From a virus: a stretch of 61,137 nt of DNA. The notes under the pieces were generated by a model that was given only the letters and a program-made list of their open reading frames with translations, had not been told where the DNA came from and ran no database searches. Shown here one piece after another: positions 49,533 to 58,174 of the stretch. Location: positions 1-61,137 of the IMG/VR virus record IMGVR_UViG_3300020732_000001; one strand, 5' to 3'. Position 1 is the first letter of the stretch. Each line of letters begins with the position of its first letter. Made by a program: the position numbers and the translations under genes.

Positions 49533-50417
49533 ATGGCTTATCCTACAGTAGCAGGTCCATACGGACTAAAGCCAGTTAACTTGATTGGTGGTCGTGTATA
49601 TGCTGGTTCTACTCGCATGTTCCCTATCGTCAATGGCTATGCAACTAGTTTGTACAACGGTGACGTTGTAACAATTGGTTCAAGTGCAAGTAATACTGGT
49701 ACATTAATTGCAACAACTTTAGCTTACAACACAACTACTGCTGAAACTGGCACGATTGGTGTTTTTGTTGGTTGTGAATATTCAACAACTGGCGGTCCAA
49801 TTTATGGTAAGAATCGTTACCAATATTGGCAAGGTGCTACATCAGCTCCTGACGCTATTGGTTATGTTGTTGATGATCCACAAGCTGTGTTCCAAACTGT
49901 AGTGTTATCTAGCACAGGTAGCTCAACATCTGGTTCAACAACTATCCAGTACATTAACCCAGCTTTCGTTGGTTCTAATGCTTATTACATTGGTAACGCA
50001 CAAGGAAATACTGGTTCTACAACAACAGGTGATTCATATGCTGGTATCGCTGTAGCAACTGCTGCAACTAGTACTTCTGCTATTACTCCTGTAACTGCAA
50101 CTGCACCATTCAAGATCGTTCAAGTTGTAACTGCATCAGCTGTTACTGTGACACAAAATGCTACAACATCTAGCACAACTGTTACTTTATCTGCTGCAAA
50201 TACACAGATCCTTCCTGGTATGGTCATTTCAGGTCCTGGTATTAACCCAGGTAGCAATACCTATGTAACAACAGTAAACGGCACAACTGTGACGATCAAC
50301 AAAGCTGTAACAACAGCCCAGTCGACTGCAACACAGTATTCATTCACAGGCTATCCAGAAGCGTTGGTAACTTGGAACGCAGGTTTCCATAGTTATTTCA
50401 ATTCAACTGGTGTTTAA
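49533..50417 (+). CDS. Capsid decoration/stabilisation-like protein
   Basis: 294 residues opening with AYPTVAGPYGLKPVNLIGGR and GSTRMFPI, rich in Thr/Ser/Val beta strands. Residues ~170-260 look like an inserted immunoglobulin-like or beta-sandwich repeat. Immediately upstream of the major capsid gene, with TTAGGAG before the ATG. Head decoration is inferred from position and beta content. Confidence 0.75.
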   Translation: MAYPTVAGPYGLKPVNLIGGRVYAGSTRMFPIVNGYATSLYNGDVVTIGSSASNTGTLIATTLAYNTTTAETGTIGVFVGCEYSTTGGPIYGKNRYQYWQGATSAPDAIGYVVDDPQAVFQTVVLSSTGSSTSGSTTIQYINPAFVGSNAYYIGNAQGNTGSTTTGDSYAGIAVATAATSTSAITPVTATAPFKIVQVVTASAVTVTQNATTSSTTVTLSAANTQILPGMVISGPGINPGSNTYVTTVNGTTVTINKAVTTAQSTATQYSFTGYPEALVTWNAGFHSYFNSTGV

Positions 50418-50432
50418 TTAAGGAGCATTTAA

Positions 50433-51335
50433 ATGGCTATTTCTCGTGCACAACTATTAAAAGAGCTATTACCTGGATTAAACGCTTTGTTTGGTCTTGA
50501 ATATGCTCGTTACGGTGAAGAACATAAAGAAGTTTATGAAATCGAAACTTCTGAGCGTTCTTTTGAAGAAGAAACAAAACTGTCAGGCTTCTCAGCTGCT
50601 CCAGTCAAAAACGAAGGTCAAGCCATCGCTTATGACAACGGACAAGAAGCATGGACAGCTCGTTATAACCACGAAACTATCGCTCTTGGTTTCAGCTTAA
50701 CTGAAGAGGCAATCGAAGATAACTTGTACGATTCTCTCTCTGGTCGCTATACCAAAGCTTTGGCTCGTGCAATGGCTTACACCAAACAGGTTAAGGCTGC
50801 TGCTGTATTAAACAACGGTTTCAATAGCCAATTCACTTATGGTGACGGTCAGCCTTTGTTCTCTACTGCACACCCATTAATCTCTGGCGGTGTTAACGCC
50901 AACACTCCATCAACTCCTGCTGACTTGAACGAAACTGCATTGGAAAATGCTGTTATTCAAATCGCTGCATGGACTGATGAGCGTGGTTTATTAATTGCTG
51001 CAAAACCGAAGAAGTTGATTGTTCCACCTGCACTCCAGTTCGTAGCAACTCGTTTGTTAGATACTGAACTTCGTGTTGGTACAAACAACAACGACATCAA
51101 CGCAATTAAGAACAACGGTTCTGTTCCAGAAGGTTATGCAATTAACCACTTCTTGACAGCAACTAATGCATGGTTCTTGACTACTGATGTTCCTAACGGT
51201 CTTAAGATGTTCGTAAGAACACCTTTACAGAACTCAATGGATGGTGACTTCGATACAGGTAACGTACGTTACAAGTCTCGTGAGCGTTATTCTTTTGGTG
51301 TCTCTGATCCATTAGGTATCTACGGTTCTTACTAA
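50433..51335 (+). CDS. Major capsid protein
   Basis: 300 residues; RYGEEHKEVYEIETSERSFE, then ETIALGFSLTEEAIEDNLYD, and FSTAHPLISGGVNANTPSTP. These blocks match Mu gpT-like HK97-fold major head proteins. It is preceded by AAGGAG and followed by a strong terminator, as expected for a highly expressed gene. Codon choices here are more GC-rich in the third position than in neighbours. Confidence 0.92.
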   Translation: MAISRAQLLKELLPGLNALFGLEYARYGEEHKEVYEIETSERSFEEETKLSGFSAAPVKNEGQAIAYDNGQEAWTARYNHETIALGFSLTEEAIEDNLYDSLSGRYTKALARAMAYTKQVKAAAVLNNGFNSQFTYGDGQPLFSTAHPLISGGVNANTPSTPADLNETALENAVIQIAAWTDERGLLIAAKPKKLIVPPALQFVATRLLDTELRVGTNNNDINAIKNNGSVPEGYAINHFLTATNAWFLTTDVPNGLKMFVRTPLQNSMDGDFDTGNVRYKSRERYSFGVSDPLGIYGSY

Positions 51336-51361
51336 GGTTATTTCCTTTGTGAGAGGACTTG

Positions 51362-51390
51362 TCCCCAGCCTAAAAACTGGGGATTTTTTT
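51362..51390 (+). terminator. Intrinsic terminator after the capsid gene
   Basis: TCCCCAG (51362-51368) pairs with CTGGGGA (51377-51383), followed by seven Ts. It ends 55 bp after the capsid stop. Confidence 0.9.
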
Positions 51391-51400
51391 ATAAAAAAGA

Positions 51401-51494
51401 TTGCACAAATTTATAGAAGTAGTAAACTAATGATTACTGGGTGATCAACTATTCCACTACTGCCCCAGCAGACAATGCAATGATCGGAATAGTT
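51401..51494 (+). promoter_or_regulatory. Promoter and structured leader of the second structural unit
   Basis: TTGCAC (51401-51406), 16-bp spacer, TAAACT (51423-51428) forms a weak promoter just behind the capsid terminator. In the leader, AACTATTCC (51447-51455) and GGAATAGTT (51486-51494) are a perfect 9-bp inverted repeat. Transcription restart or transcript stabilisation would fit. Confidence 0.5.
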
Positions 51495-51516
51495 ACTTTT
51501 GCATAAGGAGACCATT

Positions 51517-52227
51517 ATGGGTCGTAGTACATTTGAAGGACCAATTTTATCTGGTGACAATCGTTTTGGACCACAACGTGACGTTGGTCCAGCTTTGTTA
51601 GCACAACAAGCATTTTTAGATTTCTCTGTAACTTCACCTGGTGCAAGTTATGGTGGTGGATCTGGTGTATTTGTTAGTTCAAATAACATTCCTAACTCAG
51701 CTGCTGTTATTTATACTCCACAAAATGGTTCATATAGCACATCAGGACCAACAGTCGCTTCAGCTCCTACAGCCGATGCAACAACAACTGTTTATCGTGG
51801 CGTATCTTTTTTAATTCCACAAGGTTCAAACATTACTGATGTAATTTTGGATATTGGAACAATTCCTAAAGATTCAGCTGGAACACCTTTAGCTGTAACT
51901 GCAATTCAACCATATGTTTCTAATAACTTTGCAACTTCTACTGGCGTATACGCAACATTTGCTAATATTTCTAGCCCAGCTGCACAGCGTTATACGGCAA
52001 CATTTGTTGGAACGCAATTAGATTATGCTTATGGTACATTGCAAGACGTTCAAAATATTCAACCAGGTCAGCAACCTTCATGGTTTAGTCAAGTTGTAGT
52101 TACTTTAAAAATGACTACTTCCGTTGCTGGTTTGTCTTCTGGTCAAGTTGCTATTACATTAAAGTATGCACAACAAGACATGAATATTGGTAATGCTACA
52201 ACTTACCCATACGGTAACTTTGACTAA
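51517..52227 (+). CDS. Virion structural protein (236 aa)
   Basis: ATG 51517 (MGRSTFEGPILSGDNRFGPQ) has AAGGAG upstream and is preferred over an ATG 18 bp earlier. Thr/Ser/Ala-rich beta sequence, no Cys. Its opening resembles phage head proteins that follow the capsid gene. Its own terminator follows. Confidence 0.76.
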   Translation: MGRSTFEGPILSGDNRFGPQRDVGPALLAQQAFLDFSVTSPGASYGGGSGVFVSSNNIPNSAAVIYTPQNGSYSTSGPTVASAPTADATTTVYRGVSFLIPQGSNITDVILDIGTIPKDSAGTPLAVTAIQPYVSNNFATSTGVYATFANISSPAAQRYTATFVGTQLDYAYGTLQDVQNIQPGQQPSWFSQVVVTLKMTTSVAGLSSGQVAITLKYAQQDMNIGNATTYPYGNFD

Positions 52228-52237
52228 TTAATCCGAT

Positions 52238-52259
52238 AGGGGGCTACGGTCCCCTTTTT
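52238..52259 (+). terminator. Intrinsic terminator
   Basis: AGGGG pairs with CCCCT around GCTACGG, followed by TTTTA. It lies 11 bp after the structural gene and is probably partial, since the next gene is in the same direction 20 bp on. Confidence 0.75.
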
Positions 52260-52278
52260 AAAATTTTAGGAGATTAAT

Positions 52279-53073
52279 ATGGCACAAAGCCCAAATGGAA
52301 TACCAAGTACCAATAATTCGGTAATGTCTATCACTCGTTCTGCGAGAACAGAGCCATTTGATTTACAAGTTTCTCGTGGTCAGATTGCTGGGCATCAAAC
52401 ATTAAGTCTATTTGGATATCAATCTGCAGTAGGTAATACACAAATTCCTGTTTGGGAAAATGCTACTACTTATACATATCCAGCTTCAGCTGCAACTGTA
52501 ACTGTGGCTAGTTCTTCAACATCCGATGTAGCTCCAGCAGCCGTACAAATTAACGGACTTGATGCAAACTTTAATCCAATATCTGAAATAATTGTTTTAA
52601 CTGGTCAAACAGGTGTTGTTAGTTCTAATAAATATTTGCGTGTAAACAGCATGCTTATGGTTGGAGTTGCTTCTGGTCAGACTTCAAATGCTGGAATAAT
52701 TACTGCTAAAAATGCTGGTGCAACTGCAACTTATGCACAGATAAATACTGGCATTGGTAAATCACAAAGCACAATCTATACTGTGCCAGCAGGATTTTCA
52801 TTCTATTTAGACTTTGCTGAAGTAAATACATCGAATAGTTATACATCATCAAACATTGTTACTTATTCTGTACAAGCAATTAATAACGTAACTGGCGTGA
52901 AATTAAATGTGTTACAACAGCCATTTGTTTCTATTTACACAGCCAATAGATCTTCTGATCCATTTATTTATACAGAAAAAACGGATATTCAATGGCAGTT
53001 AGTAACAAGTACAGCAACGACTATTGCAGCTGGCGTTATTATTGCTGGCAAACTAATTTCTAATGGTATCTAA
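52279..53073 (+). CDS. Virion structural protein (264 aa)
   Basis: MAQSPNGIPSTNNSVMSITR with RTEPFDLQVSRGQIAGHQTL, then a beta-rich Thr/Ser body. This opening recurs in podovirus structural genes. TTAGGAG precedes the ATG. Probably a head or head-fibre component. Confidence 0.76.
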   Translation: MAQSPNGIPSTNNSVMSITRSARTEPFDLQVSRGQIAGHQTLSLFGYQSAVGNTQIPVWENATTYTYPASAATVTVASSSTSDVAPAAVQINGLDANFNPISEIIVLTGQTGVVSSNKYLRVNSMLMVGVASGQTSNAGIITAKNAGATATYAQINTGIGKSQSTIYTVPAGFSFYLDFAEVNTSNSYTSSNIVTYSVQAINNVTGVKLNVLQQPFVSIYTANRSSDPFIYTEKTDIQWQLVTSTATTIAAGVIIAGKLISNGI

Positions 53074-53075
53074 TC

Positions 53076-53324
53076 ATGGCTACGACACCAGCTTGGCAAC
53101 GTAAAGAAGGTAAAAATCCTAGTGGTGGTTTGAATGCCAAAGGAAGAGCTTCTTATAACAAAGAGCATGGTGCACATTTAAAAGCTCCACAACCAGAAGG
53201 TGGCAGCCGTAAAAAGTCCTTCTGTGCTCGCATGGAAGGAATGAAGAAGCGTTTAACAAGTGCTGAAACTGCAAATGATCCTAATTCAAGAATCAACAAA
53301 AGTTTAAGGAAGTGGAAATGTTAA
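53076..53324 (+). CDS. DUF6321-like small basic protein
   Basis: 82 residues: TPAWQRKEGKNPSGGLNAKG, SYNKEHGAHLKAPQPEGG, SFCARMEGMKKRLTSAETAN, SRINKSLRKWKC. The strongly conserved Gly/Lys-rich pattern is widespread in phages (DUF6321) with no settled function; the basic charge suggests DNA contact in the virion. Confidence 0.85.
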   Translation: MATTPAWQRKEGKNPSGGLNAKGRASYNKEHGAHLKAPQPEGGSRKKSFCARMEGMKKRLTSAETANDPNSRINKSLRKWKC

Positions 53325-53575
53325 ATGATGCAATAATGCCATTTTGGAATGCAGTATTAACTATACTTATTGCAATCGTTGGTTTTATAATGAAAGAAAA
53401 ATTTCACGAGTTAGATCGTTTGAATATTTTATTAAACAAGACTCGTGAAGAAGTTGCTCGTGATACAGTAACACAAGCTGAATTAAGTAAGATTATGGAC
53501 CACATCGATACGAGATTTAATCGTTTGGAAGATAAAATTAACGAATTAATACGAGGTAGTAATGCCAAGTCATAG
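53318..53575 (+). CDS. Membrane-anchored coiled-coil protein (85 aa)
   Basis: ATG 53318 (MLNDAIMPFWNAVLTILIAI) gives an N-terminal membrane helix followed by a coiled coil (KIMDHIDTRFNRLEDKINEL). This resembles small phage membrane proteins of the DUF2730/holin-accessory type. Overlaps neighbours on both sides. Confidence 0.72.
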   Translation: MLNDAIMPFWNAVLTILIAIVGFIMKEKFHELDRLNILLNKTREEVARDTVTQAELSKIMDHIDTRFNRLEDKINELIRGSNAKS

Positions 53576-54374
53576 TAAAAAACAGCATGATTTTATGGAG
53601 GCAATAGCCCATTCCAAGGCGTTTGCTGATAAGGTTCACATTCCACAAAGGGTGGGGCGTGATTTTGTAGAAGCCGATAAAGGCAAACATTTTAAAAAAG
53701 GTGGAATCAATATGGCAACGATGAAAAAACGTAGTGTGAACCCAGCGATGGCAATGATGGCAGCAAGAGCAATGGGAAATCCCCCAGCTCCAATGGCTCC
53801 TCCAGCACCTCCAATGGGTGCTCCAATGGCTGGTGGAATGAAACATGGTGGCTTATCTAAAGCTCATCATAAGCATTTAGCTCATCACCATTTAGCAATG
53901 GCTGAACATCATATGGCTCAACATGAAGGTCATCATAAAATGAAAAAGATGGCTCACGGTGGTGCAACTCATCACGAAAGTGAAAAGATGCATGAAATGA
54001 ACCAGGCTAAAGAACTTAGACGTATTGCTAAAGAAGAAGAGCATGAAGCTAAAATGATGAAGCATGGTGGTAAGGCTCACATGAAGAAAATGGCTCATGG
54101 CGGTAAAGCTGAGTCAATGGGTCCTCGTACTATGAAAGAAGACGTTGAAAAAGGTTCTAATAAACATGGTCGTTTTGGTGAGTCTAAAGTTGAAAAACAT
54201 GGTCACACAGAAGATCGTCATCCTAAGATGAAAGGTAATACTATTGGAGATGGTCCATTAGTCAATACCAAAAAACATGGTGGTCATGTAAAGAAGATGG
54301 CTCATGGTGGATCTACATCACATCGTGCTGATGGTATCGCTATGCGTGGTCATACTAAGACTAAATATTGTTAA
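53562..54374 (+). CDS. His/Lys-rich protein with repeated MAHGG motifs
   Basis: 270 residues. The N-terminus, SHSKKQHDFMEAIAHSKAFA with VGRDFVEADKGK, is a conserved phage start. The rest is very rich in His, Lys and Met with repeats of KKMAHGG (three copies) and MKHGG (two copies), ending DGIAMRGHTKTKYC. His-rich clusters could bind metal or neutralise DNA. The repeated GG segments recur in other virion proteins here. Function unknown. Confidence 0.75.
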   Translation: MPSHSKKQHDFMEAIAHSKAFADKVHIPQRVGRDFVEADKGKHFKKGGINMATMKKRSVNPAMAMMAARAMGNPPAPMAPPAPPMGAPMAGGMKHGGLSKAHHKHLAHHHLAMAEHHMAQHEGHHKMKKMAHGGATHHESEKMHEMNQAKELRRIAKEEEHEAKMMKHGGKAHMKKMAHGGKAESMGPRTMKEDVEKGSNKHGRFGESKVEKHGHTEDRHPKMKGNTIGDGPLVNTKKHGGHVKKMAHGGSTSHRADGIAMRGHTKTKYC

Positions 54375-54384
54375 GGAGAAATTG

Positions 54385-54582
54385 ATGAAACCACATTTAA
54401 CCAAAGAACACATGGAGCCAGAATCAGGTCCAGATATGAAGCGTCATGATGAGTTCATTTCTGAACATGAGACTGAATCTCATAAACATCACAAGCATCA
54501 TTTTAAAAAGCATGCAGAACATCATCACCATCACATGGATCATGTTGAAAAAATGTGTTGGGGTGGTAAGGCTCACAAATGA
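54385..54582 (+). CDS. His-rich small protein (65 aa)
   Basis: ATG 54385 follows AAGGAG. About one third of the residues are His, including HKHHKHHFKKHAEHHHHH. Ends CWGGKAHK, a variant of the GG motif. Likely metal-binding. Starts 10 bp after its His-rich neighbour and probably works with it. Confidence 0.75.
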   Translation: MKPHLTKEHMEPESGPDMKRHDEFISEHETESHKHHKHHFKKHAEHHHHHMDHVEKMCWGGKAHK

Positions 54583-54839
54583 GAGCCAGTCGTGGTATGG
54601 GAGCTATGAACCCATCCAAGATGCCAACTAAAAAGGTTATTCACAGAAAGGATAACCCTGATGCTGTTGCTATGTATGCAAAAGGTGGCGAGGTATGGGA
54701 TAAGCCAAGACCAAAAGGTTTGGGCAAACCTAAAAAGTTAAGTTCAGCAAAAAAGGAATCGGCAAAAGCTATGGCTAAAGCTGCTGGTAGACCTTATCCT
54801 AATTTAGTCGATAACATGAGAGCTGCGAGGAAAAAATGA
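54579..54839 (+). CDS. Basic protein with AKGG motif (86 aa)
   Basis: ATGA overlap. Lys-rich with MYAKGGEVWDKPRPKGLGKP and KKLSSAKKESAKAMAKAAGR-type sequence, ending NMRAARKK. The C-terminal block resembles phage head-associated basic proteins. Probable DNA or capsid contact. Confidence 0.74.
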   Translation: MRASRGMGAMNPSKMPTKKVIHRKDNPDAVAMYAKGGEVWDKPRPKGLGKPKKLSSAKKESAKAMAKAAGRPYPNLVDNMRAARKK

Positions 54840-55135
54840 ATTTATTTGAAAAAGCAATTGCATTTGTAAGAAGTGTTGGACATCGTTCAGAAGAACACAA
54901 TTTAATTAATGATTTTGTTAATTATGTTGGCAAAGAAGTGTCTATTGTTGAAAACTTTTTAAAGTCAAAACAATTAGATGCGGATGATCAAGCTAGAGCT
55001 GTTGTGTCTAACTTTGTTGCAGAAATTGCACCAGTAGATCCAACACCAGTTTTAGTTGCTCCTCCTCCTGTTGTTCCAGAAGCTGCTCCAGAAATTGCTC
55101 CAGAGGCTACACCAACCCCACCAGCTGCGAGTTAA
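54836..55135 (+). CDS. Hypothetical protein with Pro-rich tail (99 aa)
   Basis: ATGA overlap. A helical N-terminal ~65 residues and a Pro/Ala-rich acidic tail (VAPPPVVPEAAPEIAPEATP). Tails like this occur in phage linker or decoration proteins. Function unknown. Confidence 0.7.
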   Translation: MNLFEKAIAFVRSVGHRSEEHNLINDFVNYVGKEVSIVENFLKSKQLDADDQARAVVSNFVAEIAPVDPTPVLVAPPPVVPEAAPEIAPEATPTPPAAS

Positions 55136-55137
55136 TC

Positions 55138-55314
55138 ATGGCTGAAAAATGGATACAGAACGCAATACACAGAGCTGGTGCGTTGCGTAAATCTTTGGGT
55201 GTTAAAGAAGGACATACCATTCCAGAGAAAAAGCTCGAAGCTGCTGCTAAAAAGCCTGGCAAGTTAGGACAACGTGCAAGGTTAGCAGAGACACTTAGAA
55301 AAATGCATAAATGA
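55138..55314 (+). CDS. Small basic protein (58 aa)
   Basis: MAEKWIQNAIHRAGALRKSL then GVKEGHTIPEKKLEAAAKKP and LGQRARLAETLRKMHK. This short pattern (W-IQ-AI-x-x-x-GALR, IP-x-x-K-L) recurs in phage structural operons. Starts 2 bp after the previous stop and overlaps the adaptor gene by ATGA. Confidence 0.82.
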   Translation: MAEKWIQNAIHRAGALRKSLGVKEGHTIPEKKLEAAAKKPGKLGQRARLAETLRKMHK

Positions 55315-56276
55315 CTACTACAGGCACCTCCGTATTTGATTTAAACATGAACGAACTCATTGAAGAGGCGTTCGAACGGTGCGGTGCTGAGTTAAGAAGT
55401 GGTTATGATTTTAGAACTGCAAGACGTTCTTTAAACATATTAACTGTTGAATGGGCAAATAGAGGTATTAATTTATGGACTGTAGAAGAGGGACAAATTC
55501 CTATGAATACAGGTCAGATTACTTATCCTTTGCCAATTGATACGATTGATTTATTAAGCCAAGTGATTCGTACTGGTACTTTGCAAAATCAAATTGATAT
55601 TAATATTAGCCGTATATCGGAAGATACTTATTCAACATTGCCTAATAAACTGGCACAAGGTAGACCAATTCAAGTATGGATCAATCGCCAATCTGGGCAA
55701 GTTAATCCAACATCTTATACTTTGGTTGGAAATGGTTCTAATGGTAATGGTGGTATATCATCAACAGATACGACTATTCAGCTTACTCCATCTGATTTAA
55801 CAGGATTAGCTGCAACTGGATATATCAAGATAGATAATGAGATTATTTACTATCCAAACGTATCTACAACGGCTGCACAGCTTATAAATTGTTATCGTGG
55901 ACAAGCAGGTACAACTGCTTCTGCACATGCCTATAACGCCCCTATAAGCGTTACAAACCTACCTTGTATTAATGTCTGGCCTACACCAAATTCACCAGGC
56001 AGTCAGTATACATTTGTATATTGGAGATTGCGTAGAATGCAAGATGCTGGAACTGGTACGGCAACGAATGATATACCATTTCGATTTATATCTGCGATGG
56101 TTGCTGGACTAGCTTATTACTTATCTCAGAAAATTACTGGGGTAGATCCTGCTCGTATAGCGATGTTAAAAGCTGATTATATGGAACAATGGACATTGGC
56201 TTCTGATGAAGACAGAGAAAAAGCTGCTATTCGTTTTGTTCCAAGAATGGGATTCTATGGTGGAGCAGGTAGATAA
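55311..56276 (+). CDS. Head-tail adaptor-like protein 1
   Basis: 321 residues beginning FDLNMNELIEEAFERCGAEL, RSGYDFRTARRSLNILTVEW and ANRGINLW, a pattern of podovirus structural proteins placed at the head-tail junction (gp4-like adaptors). A beta-rich insertion lies in the middle. A second protein of identical length lies at 57209. Adaptor role is inferred. Confidence 0.72.
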   Translation: MTTTGTSVFDLNMNELIEEAFERCGAELRSGYDFRTARRSLNILTVEWANRGINLWTVEEGQIPMNTGQITYPLPIDTIDLLSQVIRTGTLQNQIDINISRISEDTYSTLPNKLAQGRPIQVWINRQSGQVNPTSYTLVGNGSNGNGGISSTDTTIQLTPSDLTGLAATGYIKIDNEIIYYPNVSTTAAQLINCYRGQAGTTASAHAYNAPISVTNLPCINVWPTPNSPGSQYTFVYWRLRRMQDAGTGTATNDIPFRFISAMVAGLAYYLSQKITGVDPARIAMLKADYMEQWTLASDEDREKAAIRFVPRMGFYGGAGR

Positions 56277-56710
56277 TGCCAAACAAATATTCATCTGGCA
56301 AATGGGCAATTGCCGAATGTGACCGATGTGGTCAACGGTATATGTTGAAAGAGTTAAAAAAAGAAATTATTAAAACCAAGTTATTTAATATTAAAGTTTG
56401 TCCTGAGTGTTGGGATCCAGATCATCCACAGTTGAGTTTAGGTTTATATCCTGTAAATGATCCACAAGCTGTGCGTGAACCAAGACCTGATGTAAGTTAT
56501 CAAGCAAGTGGAACAACTGGACTATTTACGAATCCATATGATCCAAACGTAAATAATGTTGATAATCTTGGTTATGTAAATGATGGTAGTAGACAAACGC
56601 AATGGGGTTGGAATCCAGTTGGAGGGGCTAGTTATTTTACAGATGCATTTGTTCCCAATGACTTGAATTTAGTGATTACAATAGGTAAAGTAACAATATT
56701 AACAACTTAG
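56276..56710 (+). CDS. Zinc-ribbon virion-associated protein (144 aa)
   Basis: CDRCG and CPECW pairs near residues 15 and 42 form a zinc ribbon, followed by DPDHPQLSLGLYPVNDPQAV, PRPD and a Gly/Asn-rich tail. This arrangement is well known beside head-tail adaptor genes of podoviruses. Function in the virion unknown. Confidence 0.82.
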   Translation: MPNKYSSGKWAIAECDRCGQRYMLKELKKEIIKTKLFNIKVCPECWDPDHPQLSLGLYPVNDPQAVREPRPDVSYQASGTTGLFTNPYDPNVNNVDNLGYVNDGSRQTQWGWNPVGGASYFTDAFVPNDLNLVITIGKVTILTT

Positions 56711-56718
56711 GAGTTAAC

Positions 56719-56907
56719 ATGGATAAGAAACAAGTAGTAAAGATTGCTGATAAAGAAGCTGCAAAAGAAGTTCATAAACATGAACATCATATGCATAAAG
56801 GCAAGCCAGTTACTAAAATGGCTAAAGGTGGAGTGACAAGCAAGGCGATGAAAGCAGTAGGTCGCAATTTAGCTCGTGCTCATAATCAAAAAGCAGGGAG
56901 CAAATAA
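56719..56907 (+). CDS. Small basic protein with MAKGG motif (62 aa)
   Basis: Lys/His-rich, with KEVHKHEHHMHKGK, TKMAKGGVTSKAMKAVGRNL and ARAHNQKAGSK. The VTSKAMKAVGRNLARA block is typical of small phage virion proteins. Shares the GG motif with the 53562 cluster. Confidence 0.78.
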   Translation: MDKKQVVKIADKEAAKEVHKHEHHMHKGKPVTKMAKGGVTSKAMKAVGRNLARAHNQKAGSK

Positions 56908-57212
56908 TGGCTACTCAAGTTAAACCGACTACTAAGAATAGTCCAAAGATTACGATTGGTAAAAATAAATTTGCTGAACCAGCTGAGGCATATGCCAATC
57001 CACATACCAATAAAGAAAAGCATATTACTGGTCAAGAAGTGATGGATCGTGGAACTTATGCTCGTGAAAAAGCTGCCAAAGATGTAAACATCAAAGATCC
57101 TATTAAGGGTGGAGTAAGTTACGGCATGGCAGTAGAAAAAAAAGATGGTATTGAAATGCGTGGAGCTGGTGCAGCAACTAAAGGAAAAATGAGTAGAGGG
57201 CCAATGGCGTGA
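56907..57212 (+). CDS. Small basic structural-module protein (101 aa)
   Basis: Starts at the previous stop (TAATG). KPTTKNSPKITIGKNKFAEP, then PIKGGVSYGMAVEKKDGIEM and RGAGAATKGKMSRGPMA. The DGI-x-MRG-x-x-TK end parallels the C-terminus of the His-rich 270-residue protein, so both may be handled by the same partner. Confidence 0.76.
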   Translation: MATQVKPTTKNSPKITIGKNKFAEPAEAYANPHTNKEKHITGQEVMDRGTYAREKAAKDVNIKDPIKGGVSYGMAVEKKDGIEMRGAGAATKGKMSRGPMA

Positions 57213-58174
57213 ATTACGAGCAGCTCTTTAACACGATACAAGCGTATTCTCAAAATACGGAGTCTACGTTTGTTGCTTACATTCCTACATTTATTCAGGA
57301 ATGTGAAGAGCGTGTTTATAACTCAGTTCAGTTTCCATCATTACGGAAGAATGTAACAGGTAGTTTAACGGCAAGTAATCCTTATTTATCTTTACCAAAC
57401 GATTATTTGGCTACATTTTCTTTGGCAATTATTAATCCAACAACAGGTAATTATTCTTATCTTTTGAATAAAGATGTGAATTATATTCGTGAGGCTTATC
57501 CCAATCCTAATTCAACTGGAACTCCATTTCATTATGCTTTATTTGGTAATCAGTTTTCTAATCCTAATGAGTTGTCGTTGATTATTGGACCAACACCTGA
57601 TATGTCTTATGGTGCTGAATTGCATTATTTTTATTATCCAGCATCAATTGTTCAAGGAATTATTTTAAGCATAGCATTAACAAGTGCTGGAGCTAACTAC
57701 ATACCAGGATTTTATCCTAATGTTCCTTTTCAATATTATTCTACAAGTGGTAATCAGTCTGGCGTTGGTGGATATGGTGATGTATTGGTAGGAACAAATG
57801 GTTCAATTACTTCTGTTCAATTGCAAAATGGCGGTAGTTTTTACAATGCTAGTGATGTATTAACAGTCAATACTACTTATTTAGGTGGTAGTTCTACTGC
57901 ATCTGGATTTAGTTTTAATGTGGTAACAGTTAATAATTCTAATGGTCAAAGTTGGTTAGGTGATAACTTTGATCCAGTTCTTTTATATGGATCTATGCGA
58001 GAGGCTATGATCTTTATGAAAGGTGAACAAGATATGGTTAAATATTATGAAGACAAATATCAAGAAGCTCTTCAATTAGCCATTCGTCTTGGTAATGGTA
58101 TGGAGCGTGGCGATGCGTATAGGGATGGCCAGACTAAACTTAATACTAATCTTAAAGGTAATGTAATCTCATGA
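57209..58174 (+). CDS. Head-tail adaptor-like protein 2
   Basis: 321 residues from GTG 57209, where GTGA overlaps the previous stop. MNYEQLFNTIQAYSQNTEST then IPTFIQECEERVYNSVQFPS, LPNDYLATFSLAI and a C-terminal MREAMIFMKGEQDMVKYYED. The ends match podovirus tail-adaptor-type proteins; the middle (~155-240) is an inserted Gly/Ser/Thr-rich beta domain. Confidence 0.72.
   Translation: MNYEQLFNTIQAYSQNTESTFVAYIPTFIQECEERVYNSVQFPSLRKNVTGSLTASNPYLSLPNDYLATFSLAIINPTTGNYSYLLNKDVNYIREAYPNPNSTGTPFHYALFGNQFSNPNELSLIIGPTPDMSYGAELHYFYYPASIVQGIILSIALTSAGANYIPGFYPNVPFQYYSTSGNQSGVGGYGDVLVGTNGSITSVQLQNGGSFYNASDVLTVNTTYLGGSSTASGFSFNVVTVNNSNGQSWLGDNFDPVLLYGSMREAMIFMKGEQDMVKYYEDKYQEALQLAIRLGNGMERGDAYRDGQTKLNTNLKGNVIS

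Noticed and set aside
50491-50700. 69-residue plus-strand frame in the capsid gene
   Set aside because: It is a shadow of the major capsid gene, which has an unambiguous frame, start and terminator.
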